Shown here: positions 26,336-34,560 of the stretch, piece after piece
How the letters are laid out: every line of letters starts with the position of its first letter
Numbering within the stretch: the first letter of the stretch is position 1
Origin: Aphelocoma coerulescens
Lineage: Eukaryota; Chordata; Aves; Passeriformes; Corvidae
Length of the DNA: 64,000 nucleotides
Assembly (NCBI RefSeq): GCF_041296385.1
Contig: NC_091014.1
Coordinates: forward strand, 17,149,578-17,213,577
Direction: 5' to 3'
Notes under the pieces: model-generated
Databases searched by the model: none
What the model was told of the DNA's origin: nothing
The model's input: only the letters and a program-made list of their open reading frames with translations
Program-made: the position numbers and the translations under genes

Positions 26336-27320
26336 AAAAGAAAAATTTGTGCATGCAGAGAAAAGTCTTTCCTAGAGTTATATGACTTTCATGTCAGGGT
26401 GTTGTAATCAGCGTTATTTTATAGATTTCAGAATCACCACAGGGAGTTTGTTCGGAATTTGAAGTTTTTATCCCTAAGATTATTTTTTCTTATGAAGAAT
26501 CTGAAGCAGTGACAACTTCTTGAGTATGTTATCACTGAAGAAACCTGTCTTTTAGAATTAGGCTAGTGTTTTATGAGGATGAACAGAATAGTTGAGGCAA
26601 GGGGCATGTCCTGGGCCCTCTGCAAAGAGAACCAACAGAACATGAATGTGGATTCTCCAGCAGCCTCTCTGATGCTGTCTGGGAAAAGAGAGGAAGAGGT
26701 GTTGGGAATGGAACTGCTCCAGACTGCGTGGCTCTGTGGTCATCTCCTGTCTGGAGCAAATAGACCTGTTCATCAGGCCTAATGATGTTTCTCAAGTATT
26801 ACTTTGAACAACTTAGAATAAGATTTTCATCATGTGTTTCTCTTGTTCTGTTTTGCTTCAAATGTCTTCCTGAAGCACATCACAAATATCTGGGGGCATG
26901 CTTGAAAAAGTTCACCATACATGTAAGAGACTACAGGCTGAGGATTCTATGCTCACATTTTTTATTCAACATGGGAAAATGCTAGTCTGTGAAACTGATA
27001 ATAGTCAGGGACCAAGAAGACAAGGGTTTTTTAGCCCAGGTTGCTCTCACTTGTATTTTAAAGAGATCTCAAAACACACAAGGATTAATTATTTTTAAAA
27101 TACATATTTTGTGACATAGCATATGTTCCCCAAAGGACGCATATTAACCAGTCCTCTATCAACACTGCTCTGGGCCTCTGTTACAACACTGTCTGGCTTT
27201 TCCATGCAACAGCCGGCAGACATCTGGGCCAATAAGGAAAATTCTAGCTGAAGACGACTTACCCACTGATTTGGAAGTTAATTATAAAACTAGATTATTT
27301 TAAATTATATGTTCTATATA
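26336..27320. other. Unique DNA, nothing recognised
   Basis: Several overlapping frames near 26560-26800 on both strands reach about 70 codons, but none has a recognisable domain. They mark a GC-richer patch and not a gene I can support. Confidence 0.5.
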
Positions 27321-27664
27321 ATCACAGAATCATTAAGTTTGGAAAAGACATCTAAAATCACTGAATCCAACCATTAACCCAACAATGCCATGCTCACCAC
27401 TATACCACACATGCCATATCCACACATCTTTTGAACACTTCCAGGGATGTATTATCACCACTTACCTGGGCAGCCTATTCCAACCAATGCCTGACCACCC
27501 TTTCAGTGAAGAATTCTTTCCTAATATCCAATCTAAGCCTCCCCTGGCACAACTTGAGGTCATTTCCTCTGGTCCTGTTACTTGCTACCTGGGAGAAGAG
27601 ATAAACAAGTTGCTACAACCTTCTTTCAGGGAGTTGAAGAGAGTTATAAGGTCCCCCCTTTAAA
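27321..27664 (-). mobile_element. CR1 LINE, 3'-end fragment
   Basis: It starts with ATCACAGAATCATTAAGTTT and runs through TGGAAAAGACATCTAAAATC, CCATATCCACACATCTTTTG and CTTCCAGGGATG to CCTCTGGTCCTGTTACTTG. This is the reverse complement of a CR1 3' untranslated region of the group with AAGGACCTCTAAGATCATCG-type heads. It ends near 27664. Confidence 0.92.
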
Positions 27665-30600
27665 GCTTTAGTGGTACTTAAAATACAATTTCAGTAATCT
27701 AAAATCATGACAAAACCAGAAAAAATGTATGGGTCAGACATAATTAGAAATTGTTTCACCTGAATTAGCTTGTTTTATTGTCTTCAATAAAATAAGTATT
27801 GAAATATATGCTCCCTCTCAGAGATTCTGAGGGAATTTATACTATACTCAGTCTACCTTATATGGCCACTGGATGTAACCATTATTCTTCCAAAGCCAAG
27901 CTTCTGATGTATATTTTCTGGCAATATATCAGCTGGTTATGAGAAAGCAAATTTACACATTTGAGTAATCTCTAGTAATTTTCATTTGTTTTTATATTTC
28001 ATATGGCATGTTATCAATACCTCCAATGGTAACAGGCACCCACTTTTATGTGTGCCCGCTGCTTCTGTTTGTGTTATGCTTGCTTAGTTCAACAGCTTCT
28101 ATCTTCAGGAATCTTGCTTTGCTTTTTCCAGGAAAATGCCTGACTTTAGGAGTTGCTAAGAACTTACTGAGATTTATTGCTCTCACAGTTATCAGATATC
28201 TGTTCTACTCTGTATGTATCCCAAATGTATAATTTATAGCAGAATAGAGGTAAATTGCCTGTAACATATTGTCATGATAATTATTTGTTAGCTTCATTCA
28301 TATTGTATCAATTCTCATATAATTTTGTCAAATATTTTCAATTTTTAGTTTTTGTGCTTCTATAAGCAAAGAAGGTCAGCCACATATATACATCAGTGTG
28401 AGAGAAGTTTAGTTAAGAATCCTAGAAGTATGTTTTCTATATTTTGTATTTGCCACCCCTTCACTGTTGAAAGGTACTTGTTTCCTAAAAAGGGAATAAT
28501 ACTGTAAGGAATTAATATGGATTAATACTGTAAGGAGACGATGCCACTCCTAGTTCATACTTCTGCTTGTTTAAATATCCTTTGATATAAGTGATCTGAC
28601 GGTATAGTAATTGTAAGGTAATATATGGCTTTCAACTGATTCTTTTTGTTGAAGGTACTGGCATGTTTTGGCTTGGTCTAAAATTTCTTCTTGTCCTTTT
28701 GCTTTAGACATTATTGATAAATCCTTATATTTTTTGGAAGCAGATATTAACAACAAAAATTTCCGGACTGATAAGTTACTCACACAATTTTGATACTAAC
28801 TGTTGGCCTGTTTGAACAGAATTTAATCCGTTAAATTGAAGTGATTGACTAGTAGAATCTCTTCAACGTGACAAGAGAAAAAAAACCTCTACAACTCCAA
28901 AACCAACAAATAAAGTTTACTAGCCTGCTGATTAGTATTTCATTCTGTGTCCATTGCACCTGTACTTTAATAAGGAAATGGAGAACAGTATATGGATGCT
29001 GTCTGAAATCTTATAGAAATTTGCATTTCAGGAAGTTTAAAGTTTGTAGCATGAAACCTGATTGTGCAAATGAATTAAATTACAGTAGTCTAACAGATGG
29101 AGAAAGTGTTTTCCATGTGACAAGATAATGCAAACAAAGTATACAGGGAATTTGTTATTTCTTGTTTTATCTCTGTATTTGAGTGCACCTAGCAATCCTC
29201 ATCTTTTTTATCCTGTTTCAATAAATTGTCCATCCATCTATTCTGCGGTTTTCTTATGATAAATATTCATATAATTTCTATTTAAACTTTATGAGAAATA
29301 GATTTTAAATGAAATAGATAATTCATACTGACTTCCTACTGATTGCTTTCTTAATTTCCTTCCTTCCCGTTAGAGAAAAGTTGCAAGAAATATTCTTCAA
29401 ATAACTATAAAATAAAACCAGGTCAGTCTAGGTGAAAGAAGAATATATAATAAATCTTATGCTGCAAAGGAAAATCCTCAGGGATTCAAGTTCTTGACCA
29501 CTGCATAACTGCAAAAAGATCAGGGTCTTCACATGTCACTACCAGAAAACTGACAATGCCCTTGGAAAAAATGTGCAACCTCTCAAAGGCTACTTTTAGG
29601 CAAAAAATAATAAATTTCAAATTATGCCATCCAGTCTTTTGGCAATTAACTTTGCTGCTTTGTCAGTAGTTCATGTACTCTTCTTCCACACAAGTTATTG
29701 CATTTTATAATATAGTGAGTTGGAAGGGACCAACAGTGTTCACATTGAATGACTCCCAACAGTACATGTAACCTGGGATGGTTAGTAATCCAGGATCTCT
29801 CTTAGTGATTGTGCTTCATAAGAGAAGATTAACAAATTCAACAAACAGAATAGTAAATGTGTGAGTAGCAGCATTATGTTTGCAGGACATTCTTATTAGG
29901 TGATTTCCATTATCACATGTATCACTTTTCATATTGCTTTCAATATGCCTTGTCAGCTCACATTCCTGTTCTAAATGCCCTCCTCTGATTATTAAATGGA
30001 GAGCTATTAAACCAATAATTTTGAATCTGAAGTATTAAAAGAAAAGTACCTCAATATGCTATTATTAATGGATGTGTTTGCATGATTAAGCCTATAATTG
30101 TAAGTTGTCTTGTGGCTGAACCTGTATTATTTTCTGCAATTGCATTACACCAAAATAACAGGGACCAGTCCCTGACTTTATTATCTAGTTTTAGTGCATA
30201 ATAATAGATGAACAATTCTGTAATTCTTTTGCTAAACTGCCATCAGTTAATCATTTTTCAGGGTATGAGTCCATTGGTTATTTGATTTAGAAAATGTCTG
30301 TGTCTGCTCTTTAATCTACCACTTGCTGGTGTATTACCATTAAAACTATGAGAATGTCACCATGGCTCTTTGAGGAATGGCCTGTAACCTTCTGTTATAT
30401 AACCTGGAATCACATTCACTTTTTCATGCTTGCATGGCATTGGTGGCTCATAGATATTCTATGACTGATTAATAGATCCAGCTGCTTTTACTTCTTTATT
30501 GTTTCCAACTGAGAAGCTCCTGGATTATAGAAGAAATTCTCATTATTGGTCCCTGCATGAATGACCTTTACTTTCTGCAGTTGAATTTCATCCATATTTG

Positions 30601-31203
30601 TATTCCATTCCTTAATGTCACGGAGTCCTTCCATTACAAGGATCTGATCTTTCCCATGCTCACAGGGTTGCCAATTTTGTGTTAGCAAGTGAAATACCTT
30701 TGTAGTTTTCTTTCCAAAGGTAATAATGAGGATATTAAATGGGTGTTGATTAGTGCTTCATTGTCTACTTGGAGCTCGATACTCTCTCACAGATTTTTGG
30801 AATTTCCTTTTGAGTCTGTCTTTATATGTTTTGCTGTTCACATTCTAGTTCTCCTCTTTCCCATTACCATTAATAATGTCCATTATGATCCTGAGTAGTA
30901 CCAATATCTTATCTTATGAAAGCACATGTTTATATTGTATACCATACACTATAGCGTATGTTTTTATAATACAAAATATACTTTTTGCACTTAGTGCAAG
31001 AAATTATTTTAAATATCAGATGAGTTTTTTGTAATCTACCTCTGAGAAGCAGTCCTAGAGGAGAATGACCATGTCTAGATTCCTCCTCCAGTAGTTGGAA
31101 CAATTCTGTTGGATATCACCTGAGGCAGTTGTGTCTCTCAGTAGCTACCCTAGTTTGGAGTAATTCCTTTGGTCTGTTCCATTTGAAATCTAGGGTGTGT
31201 CCC
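27665..31203. other. Mostly unique DNA; trace of CR1 near 29703-29765
   Basis: No gene is recognised. At about 29703-29765 a GAGTTGGAAGGGACC string inside an otherwise decayed stretch resembles the head of a CR1 3' tail (minus orientation), but little else is left. A 16-bp unit (ATTAATACTGTAAGGA) is nearly duplicated around 28496-28538. Confidence 0.5.
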
Positions 31204-31614
31204 TGTTGTAATCGCTAGATTTATCTTAGCAGGCTGTAGCTCCCTGGGAGCTCAGCAGGGATGCTTAGGGCAATGTGACCCGGTCGCATCCCGGAGTCCA
31301 TTTTGGATTATCCCGCGATCTTGCTCCAGCAGCCAGCAGCGCTACAACCAGTGATGGTGAAGGAAGTGAGAAGGGTCTCCCATAGGGGTTTGAGAGAACT
31401 TTAATCACATCTTGTCCCAGTGATCCCCAGAGGCAAAGAGACCTCGAGGTCCGGGTGCAGGGGGGTTTTGTCAGGGGCTCAGGGGTGGTCCCTGGGTGGG
31501 GTTGGGGTACAGGAGCCAATAGGGAGAACCCAAGGGAGTGGCCAGGGTTAAGGGCAGGGGGAGCAGGAGGGTGAACATGGCATCACAAAAGCAGTGGGTT
31601 AACAGATTACCACA
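31204..31614 (-). mobile_element. Solo LTR of an endogenous retrovirus (second family)
   Basis: The segment is clearly GC-richer than its left flank. On the minus strand it begins TGTGGTAATCTG and ends GATTACAACA, with the TG...CA ends of a retroviral LTR. It holds an ATTAAA poly(A)-type signal near 31393, followed by a segment like R-U5. The flanks are TGTCCC (31198-31203) and TGTCCA (31615-31620), a probable 6-bp target duplication with one change. It shares no obvious sequence with the LTRs at 31656 and beyond, so it is a separate family. I see no internal region on either side, so it is a solo LTR. Confidence 0.6.
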
Positions 31615-31655
31615 TGTCCAATCATGGAAAGTGATGAATGTCTGTATATTTCCCC

Positions 31656-31947
31656 TGTTACAGTGGGGATACTGCAACACGTGTATCAGACAACGAGGCC
31701 TGTGGAAAAGAAATATATATATATGGACCAATTCTTGATAGATGTTTCAGAGAGATGTTTCTTTCCCCAGCCGCATGGCCGAGGATCTGCCGAGGAGCTG
31801 CTCAATCACGGGACCCGAGGGTCCTTGCCCGCGCAGGGGAACACAAAACAACCAGTGGGGAACGGGGCTGACCAGGGGCAGGGAAACCCTGTGCCTCCCC
31901 CCAGGGCCCCTCTCCCAGGGCTACATGGCAGGGGAGGGACCCCAGCA
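31656..31947 (-). repeat. 3' LTR of the cold-shock ERV
   Basis: On the minus strand it runs from TGCTGGGGTCCC to CCCACTGTAACA (292 bp). It aligns along its length with the R-U5 side of the 33656 LTR. Its U3 start aligns with the LTR piece at 34125-34230 (shared ACAGGGTTTCCCT/ACATGGGGTTTCCCT region) and not with the U3 of the 33656 copy. It keeps many CpGs that appear as TpG or CpA in the 33656 copy. A short (TA)n tract at 31717-31724 differs in length from the partner. I see no canonical AATAAA at the position where the 34262 LTR has one. Confidence 0.88.
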
Positions 31948-32188
31948 TTTCACCCATTTATTTTTAACTAAAAGAGATTTAAAACTTAACATTGAAAACA
32001 ACTGGATAAACATGACATAATAAGCACAGTTTCATAATAAAACAAGCCACCCTCCTGAGTCTTTAAATGTCCAAACAGATTCTCTGGAACATCTTAAGGC
32101 TGACAGAAGGGAGACAGGACTCTCTGAGTATGCTTTGTGGGGAAACTGAGGCAGGAGAGGGTTTCTTCCATTTGTACCTGTTGGAACT
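31948..32188 (-). other. Non-coding 3' part of the ERV internal region
   Basis: This lies between the stop codon of the cold-shock frame and the 3' LTR. No open frame of note is present. Just before the LTR the minus strand reads AAAAATAAATGGGTGAAA, a poor but usable polypurine-tract candidate. The stretch may be captured 3' untranslated mRNA or viral leader/trailer; I cannot tell which. Confidence 0.5.
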
Positions 32189-32908
32189 CTAAACAACAAT
32201 AGTTAATTTCTTCCCTCCCCCTCTTCGTCCCCCACTCGGCATTGGAAAGGGATTTTTGGGGAAACAATTGGTAAAGGCATGGTTTTGTGAGGGAAACCAT
32301 GAGGTGTAAAACGGATTAGGGATAAATTGGGGATGGGGTAAACTTAGGAAAGGGTTCATATTGGGAATAGGGTAAAAGGGAAAGGTAGGATTAGGAAAGG
32401 GAGATTGTAGGGACTGTTTATAATGCGGATATTGTCTAACATGACTACGATTTTTAGCATATATACTGCCTTTTACAGAAACACCATCAGGCCTAGTGAC
32501 CTCTGCTGCTTGTAACCGTTTTCTACCTTGCACAATTTTGAACTCTACTACTTCTCCATCTCCTAAACTTGGGATGTATTTTTCAGGGTTATTCTTTTTA
32601 ATAGCAGTTTTATGAACGTATATGTCTTGCTGGTTGTCACATCTTGTTATAAAACCATAATTTTGTTTAACATTATGCCATTTTACTATTCCTAAAACCT
32701 TAGCTGTGATGATTTTTTTCCTTTTTCTGAGTGGCTGCTGTTTTCTGTCTCGTTGCGTTTTTGCTTTCTCTTTCGCTTTCGCTCGCTCCCGTGTTGGAAT
32801 GGCCAGGGCTGCTGGGGCTGCCGGAGCTGCTCGTGCCTGTGTGCTCTCGCCGCGGGGTTTCAGCTTCCCAGGGTCACATTTGGGGCTGTGCAGGCCAGGC
32901 CGGGCCAC
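32189..32908 (-). CDS. Y-box-type cold-shock-domain protein inside an ERV
   Basis: This frame of 239 codons (open from the stop at 32926 to TAG at 32189-32191) has three parts. Residues 1-65 are Ala/Pro-rich and then strongly basic (RKRKK just before the domain), like the N-terminus of YBX proteins. Residues about 66-142 are a cold-shock domain of the vertebrate Y-box type: KVLGIVKWHNV, the RNP1-like NYGFITR (83-89), the RNP2-like DIYVHK (95-100), TAIKKNNPEKY and SLGDGEVVEF. The base-stacking positions are filled by Trp77, Phe86, Tyr97 and His99; Phe-to-Tyr at 97 is conservative. Residues 143-160 keep the GSIYAKNRSHVRQYP extension specific to Y-box proteins. The tail (165-225) is rich in Pro, Phe and Asn, unlike the alternating basic/acidic tail of YBX1, and the end is Gly/Arg/Lys-rich. 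Cold-shock domains bind single-stranded RNA or DNA. The first codon is GTG and no in-frame AUG precedes the domain after the stop, so translation is uncertain. Host YBX genes have several exons, so the intronless frame implies mRNA capture. It could be a decaying passenger, but about 720 nt without a stop argues for past selection. Confidence 0.85.
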   Translation of the reverse strand: MARPGLHSPKCDPGKLKPRGESTQARAAPAAPAALAIPTRERAKAKEKAKTQRDRKQQPLRKRKKIITAKVLGIVKWHNVKQNYGFITRCDNQQDIYVHKTAIKKNNPEKYIPSLGDGEVVEFKIVQGRKRLQAAEVTRPDGVSVKGSIYAKNRSHVRQYPHYKQSLQSPFPNPTFPFYPIPNMNPFLSLPHPQFIPNPFYTSWFPSQNHAFTNCFPKNPFPMPSGGRRGGGKKLTIVV

Positions 32909-33215
32909 GCCGCTCAGCTCCCCTCACTCCGCCACCTCCTCTGGTCGCAGCTGCACTGCCACTGCCTGGGGCTGCACCCACGTCTCAGCCGGGTCCCCAA
33001 GTGGCGGCCGCCCCGTGCCCTGCTCCAGCGCGCGTTTCAGCTCGGTGCAGCTCCGCTCCGCAGCCATTGCCGCCGCCCGCGCACCACTCCTCTCATGGGG
33101 CTCGCTCCACCATGCGCTGTGTGGGGCCAGGCGGGCATCGCCGGGTTGTGCTGCTCCGGCTGCGCCTCACTCTGCTGCCGACACTGCAGCTCACATCTCT
33201 CCGGGTTGCACGGTC
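32760..33215. promoter_or_regulatory. CpG-dense island inside the ERV
   Basis: CpG dinucleotides are frequent here (CGCTTTCGCTCGCTCCCGTG, a GCGGCCGC site near 33004, CCGCCGCCCGCGC) while the surrounding tens of kilobases have almost none. The stretch covers the N-terminal part of the cold-shock frame and its upstream region. Captured host 5' mRNA sequence would explain it, because YBX-type genes have GC-rich first exons. The retained CpGs suggest young age or a lack of germline methylation. Confidence 0.6.
32924..33067 (-). pseudogene. Possible AUG-initiated N-terminus, cut off by one TGA
   Basis: In the same phase as the cold-shock frame there is an ATG at 33067-33065 (minus strand) in a good context (G at -3, G at +4). 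It opens 47 codons with a plausible helical, charged composition (SCTELKRALEQG) and then meets TGA at 32926-32924. Beyond that stop the cold-shock frame continues without another break to 32189. One point mutation could therefore separate the original start from the domain. Alternatives are stop readthrough, or that this AUG never served the domain. The following base is G, which does not favour readthrough. Confidence 0.4.
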
Positions 33216-33261
33216 CCTGAAGCAGTTTTAACTTCGCAAGGACACAGCTGACATTGTTCAA
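33037..33261 (-). other. Overlapping open frame of 74 codons in the ERV
   Basis: It starts with ATG just after the end of the matrix-like frame, in a different phase, and ends with TGA at 33037. Its first half (ELQCRQQSEAQPEQHNP) is Gln/Glu-rich, like spacer parts of retroviral gag. The second half lies in the CpG-dense area and looks compositionally driven. It may be the frameshifted continuation of gag. Function unknown. Confidence 0.25.
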
Positions 33262-33542
33262 CAGTCTCGGTAATTAAATAATATTAAATATTCTTCTATC
33301 GGCATATATTTTGACTCAGAAATTAACTGTGTCCAAACAGTCTTCCAAAAGTCTTCGGTAAGAATCAAATCCCAAGAAACATAGAAAAGGTTCTTAAACA
33401 ACCATGAAAGGAAATGTTTCAGTTCCTTTTGAGCTTGAATTAAGCTAAAATTTACAAATCGTTGTTCAAGAATCTTTTCAAGTTTAAGATAAATGTCCAT
33501 ATGCGGCTCTGAGAGCCAAGAGTCTTTCCATGGTTCCTCCAT
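33258..33542 (-). CDS. Gag matrix-like frame (N-terminal remnant)
   Basis: An ATG with A at -3 and G at +4 opens 94 codons right after the leader of the provirus, the position of gag. The middle (KELKHFLSWLF, LTEDFWKTVWTQL, MPIEEYLILFN) has the spacing of hydrophobic helices and the FW...W pattern seen in matrix domains of betaretrovirus-like avian ERVs. There is no Gly at position 2, so the usual myristoylation site is missing. The frame stops with TGA before any capsid. The assignment rests on position and pattern only; the family match is inferred. Confidence 0.5.
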   Translation of the reverse strand: MEEPWKDSWLSEPHMDIYLKLEKILEQRFVNFSLIQAQKELKHFLSWLFKNLFYVSWDLILTEDFWKTVWTQLISESKYMPIEEYLILFNYRDC

Positions 33543-33655
33543 AGTTTAGAGATGGAACAGCAAAACGAAAAAAAGAAGAGAAATCCAGAGTTTACTCACA
33601 AATCAGTTGCTGTCCTTAGGGATGGGGGATTGTTCTGCTCTCATTATCCACCATT
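33543..33655 (-). promoter_or_regulatory. Retroviral leader with a candidate primer binding site
   Basis: Directly after the 5' LTR end (ACA at 33656-33658) the minus strand reads AA and then TGGTGGATAATGAG. The 2-nt gap and TGG start are as expected for a tRNA primer site, but the following bases fit no tRNA 3' end that I know well, so the site may be mutated. About 110 nt of leader follows, before the matrix-like start codon. Confidence 0.5.
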
Positions 33656-33965
33656 TGTTACTGTGTGGATACTGCAACACGCATATCAGACAACGAGGCC
33701 CGTGGAAAAGAAATATATATGGACCAATTCTTGATAGATGTTTCAGAGAGATGTTTCTTTTCTCAGCCACATGGCTGAGGATCTGCCAAGGAGCTGCTCA
33801 ATCACGGGACCTGAGAGTCCTTGCCTGCGCAGGGGAACACAAAACAACCAGTGGGAAACAGGATTAGGGTACATGTGACCAGGGAGCAGGGAGACCCGTA
33901 GGTCATGCCTCTACTCCAAGGTCCCCTCTCCCCAGACCCCACACCAGGGGGAAGGAACCCCAACA
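33656..33965 (-). repeat. 5' LTR of the cold-shock ERV, mosaic
   Basis: On the minus strand it starts TGTTGGGGTTCC and ends CACACAGTAACA. Its R-U5 side (33656 to about 33852) matches the 3' LTR at 31656. Its U3 side (about 33857 to 33965) instead matches the opposite-oriented LTR at 34262, including GACCTACGGGTCTCCCTGCT. The switch falls in the GTGGGAAAC area. Proviral LTRs are identical at insertion, so this half was exchanged later. The adjoining ATGAG and the next 26 bp are also inverted copies of the 34231-34261 flank. Where the 3' LTR has CpG this copy mostly has TpG or CpA. Confidence 0.85.
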
Positions 33966-34124
33966 ATGAGGGGCAGTTTTTTTGTGACTGGAGAGTCCTT
34001 GGTGAGGACTAACAGACCTGCCACTACAAGACATCCAGAAGAAAGTCAGTATAAAGTCTGCCAGGAGTAAACATGAACACTGTGAGGTCAGAGATGAAAG
34101 GAATTTTGAAAGAAACAGGGGGAA
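33966..34124. other. Inverted flank between the rearranged LTRs
   Basis: Positions 33966-33996 are the reverse complement of 34231-34261 with one mismatch. The rest has no recognised content, except that it ends in AGAAACAGGGGGAA immediately before an LTR start. That end can be read as a retroviral polypurine tract, or as GGGGAA, the inverted partner of the TTCCCC left of 31656. I favour the second reading because the match is exact over 6 bp. Confidence 0.6.
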
Positions 34125-34230
34125 TGTTGGGGTCCCTTCCCCCCTGCCATGTGGTCCTGGGAGAGAAGCCCTGGGGGGGAGACATGGGGTTTCCCTAGCC
34201 CCTGGTCAACCTCGTTCCCCATTGGTTGTG
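34125..34230 (+). mobile_element. Displaced U3 fragment of the ERV LTR
   Basis: It begins TGTTGGGGTCCC like an intact LTR and follows the U3 of the 31656 LTR (CCATGTGGTCCTGGGAGAG, GGGTTTCCCTAGCCCCTGG), but is cut at CATTGGTTGTG after about 105 bp. It is in the opposite orientation to the provirus. It is best explained as the missing U3 of the provirus 5' LTR, carried away by the inversion. Confidence 0.75.
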
Positions 34231-34261
34231 ACTCTCCAGTCACAAAAAAACTGCCTCTCAT

Positions 34262-34560
34262 TGTTGGGGTTCCTCCCCCCTGGTGGGGGTCTGGGGAGAG
34301 GGGACCCTGGAGTAGAGGCATGACCTACGGGTCTCCCTGCTCCCTGGTCACATGTACCCTAATCCTGTTTCCCATTGGTTGTTTTGTGTTCCCCTGCCCA
34401 GGAAGGACCCTGGTTGTCCCGTGATTGCTCAGTTCTTTGGAATCATCTGGCCATGTGGCTGGAGAATAAAGATCTCTGAAACATCTACCAAGAATTGGTC
34501 CCTATTTCTTTTCCATGGGCCTCACTGTCTATACATGTTGCAGAAATCCCCACTGCAACA
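34262..34560 (+). mobile_element. Solo LTR with 5-bp target duplication
   Basis: It starts TGTTGGGGTTCC and ends CCCACTGCAACA (299 bp) and is flanked by CTCAT on both sides (34257-34261 and 34561-34565). It belongs to the same broad family as the provirus LTRs but to a different subgroup. It keeps AATAAA at 34465-34470, which the other copies lack at this place. No internal region adjoins it, so it formed by LTR-LTR recombination. Confidence 0.85.
34465..34470 (+). terminator. Poly(A) signal AATAAA in the solo LTR
   Basis: A canonical hexamer about 90 bp before the LTR end, at the usual R-region position. The aligned site in the minus-strand LTRs reads AAAAGAAA or AAAGAAA. Confidence 0.6.

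Larger units (their letters stand above)
31656..33965 (-). mobile_element. Compact endogenous retrovirus carrying a cold-shock-domain gene
   Basis: Two LTRs in the same (minus) orientation, 31656-31947 and 33656-33965, enclose about 1.7 kb. Reading 5' to 3' on the minus strand: the 5' LTR, a 2-nt spacer and a TGG that could start a primer binding site, a matrix-like frame (33542-33258), a CpG-dense stretch, a Y-box-type cold-shock frame (32908-32189), about 240 bp of non-coding DNA, and the 3' LTR. No protease, polymerase or envelope sequence is present, so the element would need enzymes in trans. The 6 bp left of it are TTCCCC. The matching duplication is not on the right, but its reverse complement GGGGAA is found at 34119-34124, moved there by an inversion. 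The layout resembles retroviruses that replaced their own genes with a host cDNA. Confidence 0.85.

Noticed and set aside
32706..33251. Three long plus-strand frames (155-181 codons) across the ERV
   Set aside because: They are antisense shadows in CpG-rich DNA, where stops are rare. Their translations are Ala/Ser/Arg/Pro/Leu-biased, and the real domain lies on the other strand.
34111..34124. AGAAACAGGGGGAA as a retroviral polypurine tract proving a plus-strand provirus
   Set aside because: No internal region or 5' LTR precedes it, and the last six bases are the exact reverse complement of the TTCCCC flanking the minus-strand provirus. Inversion explains it better, though the tract reading is not excluded.
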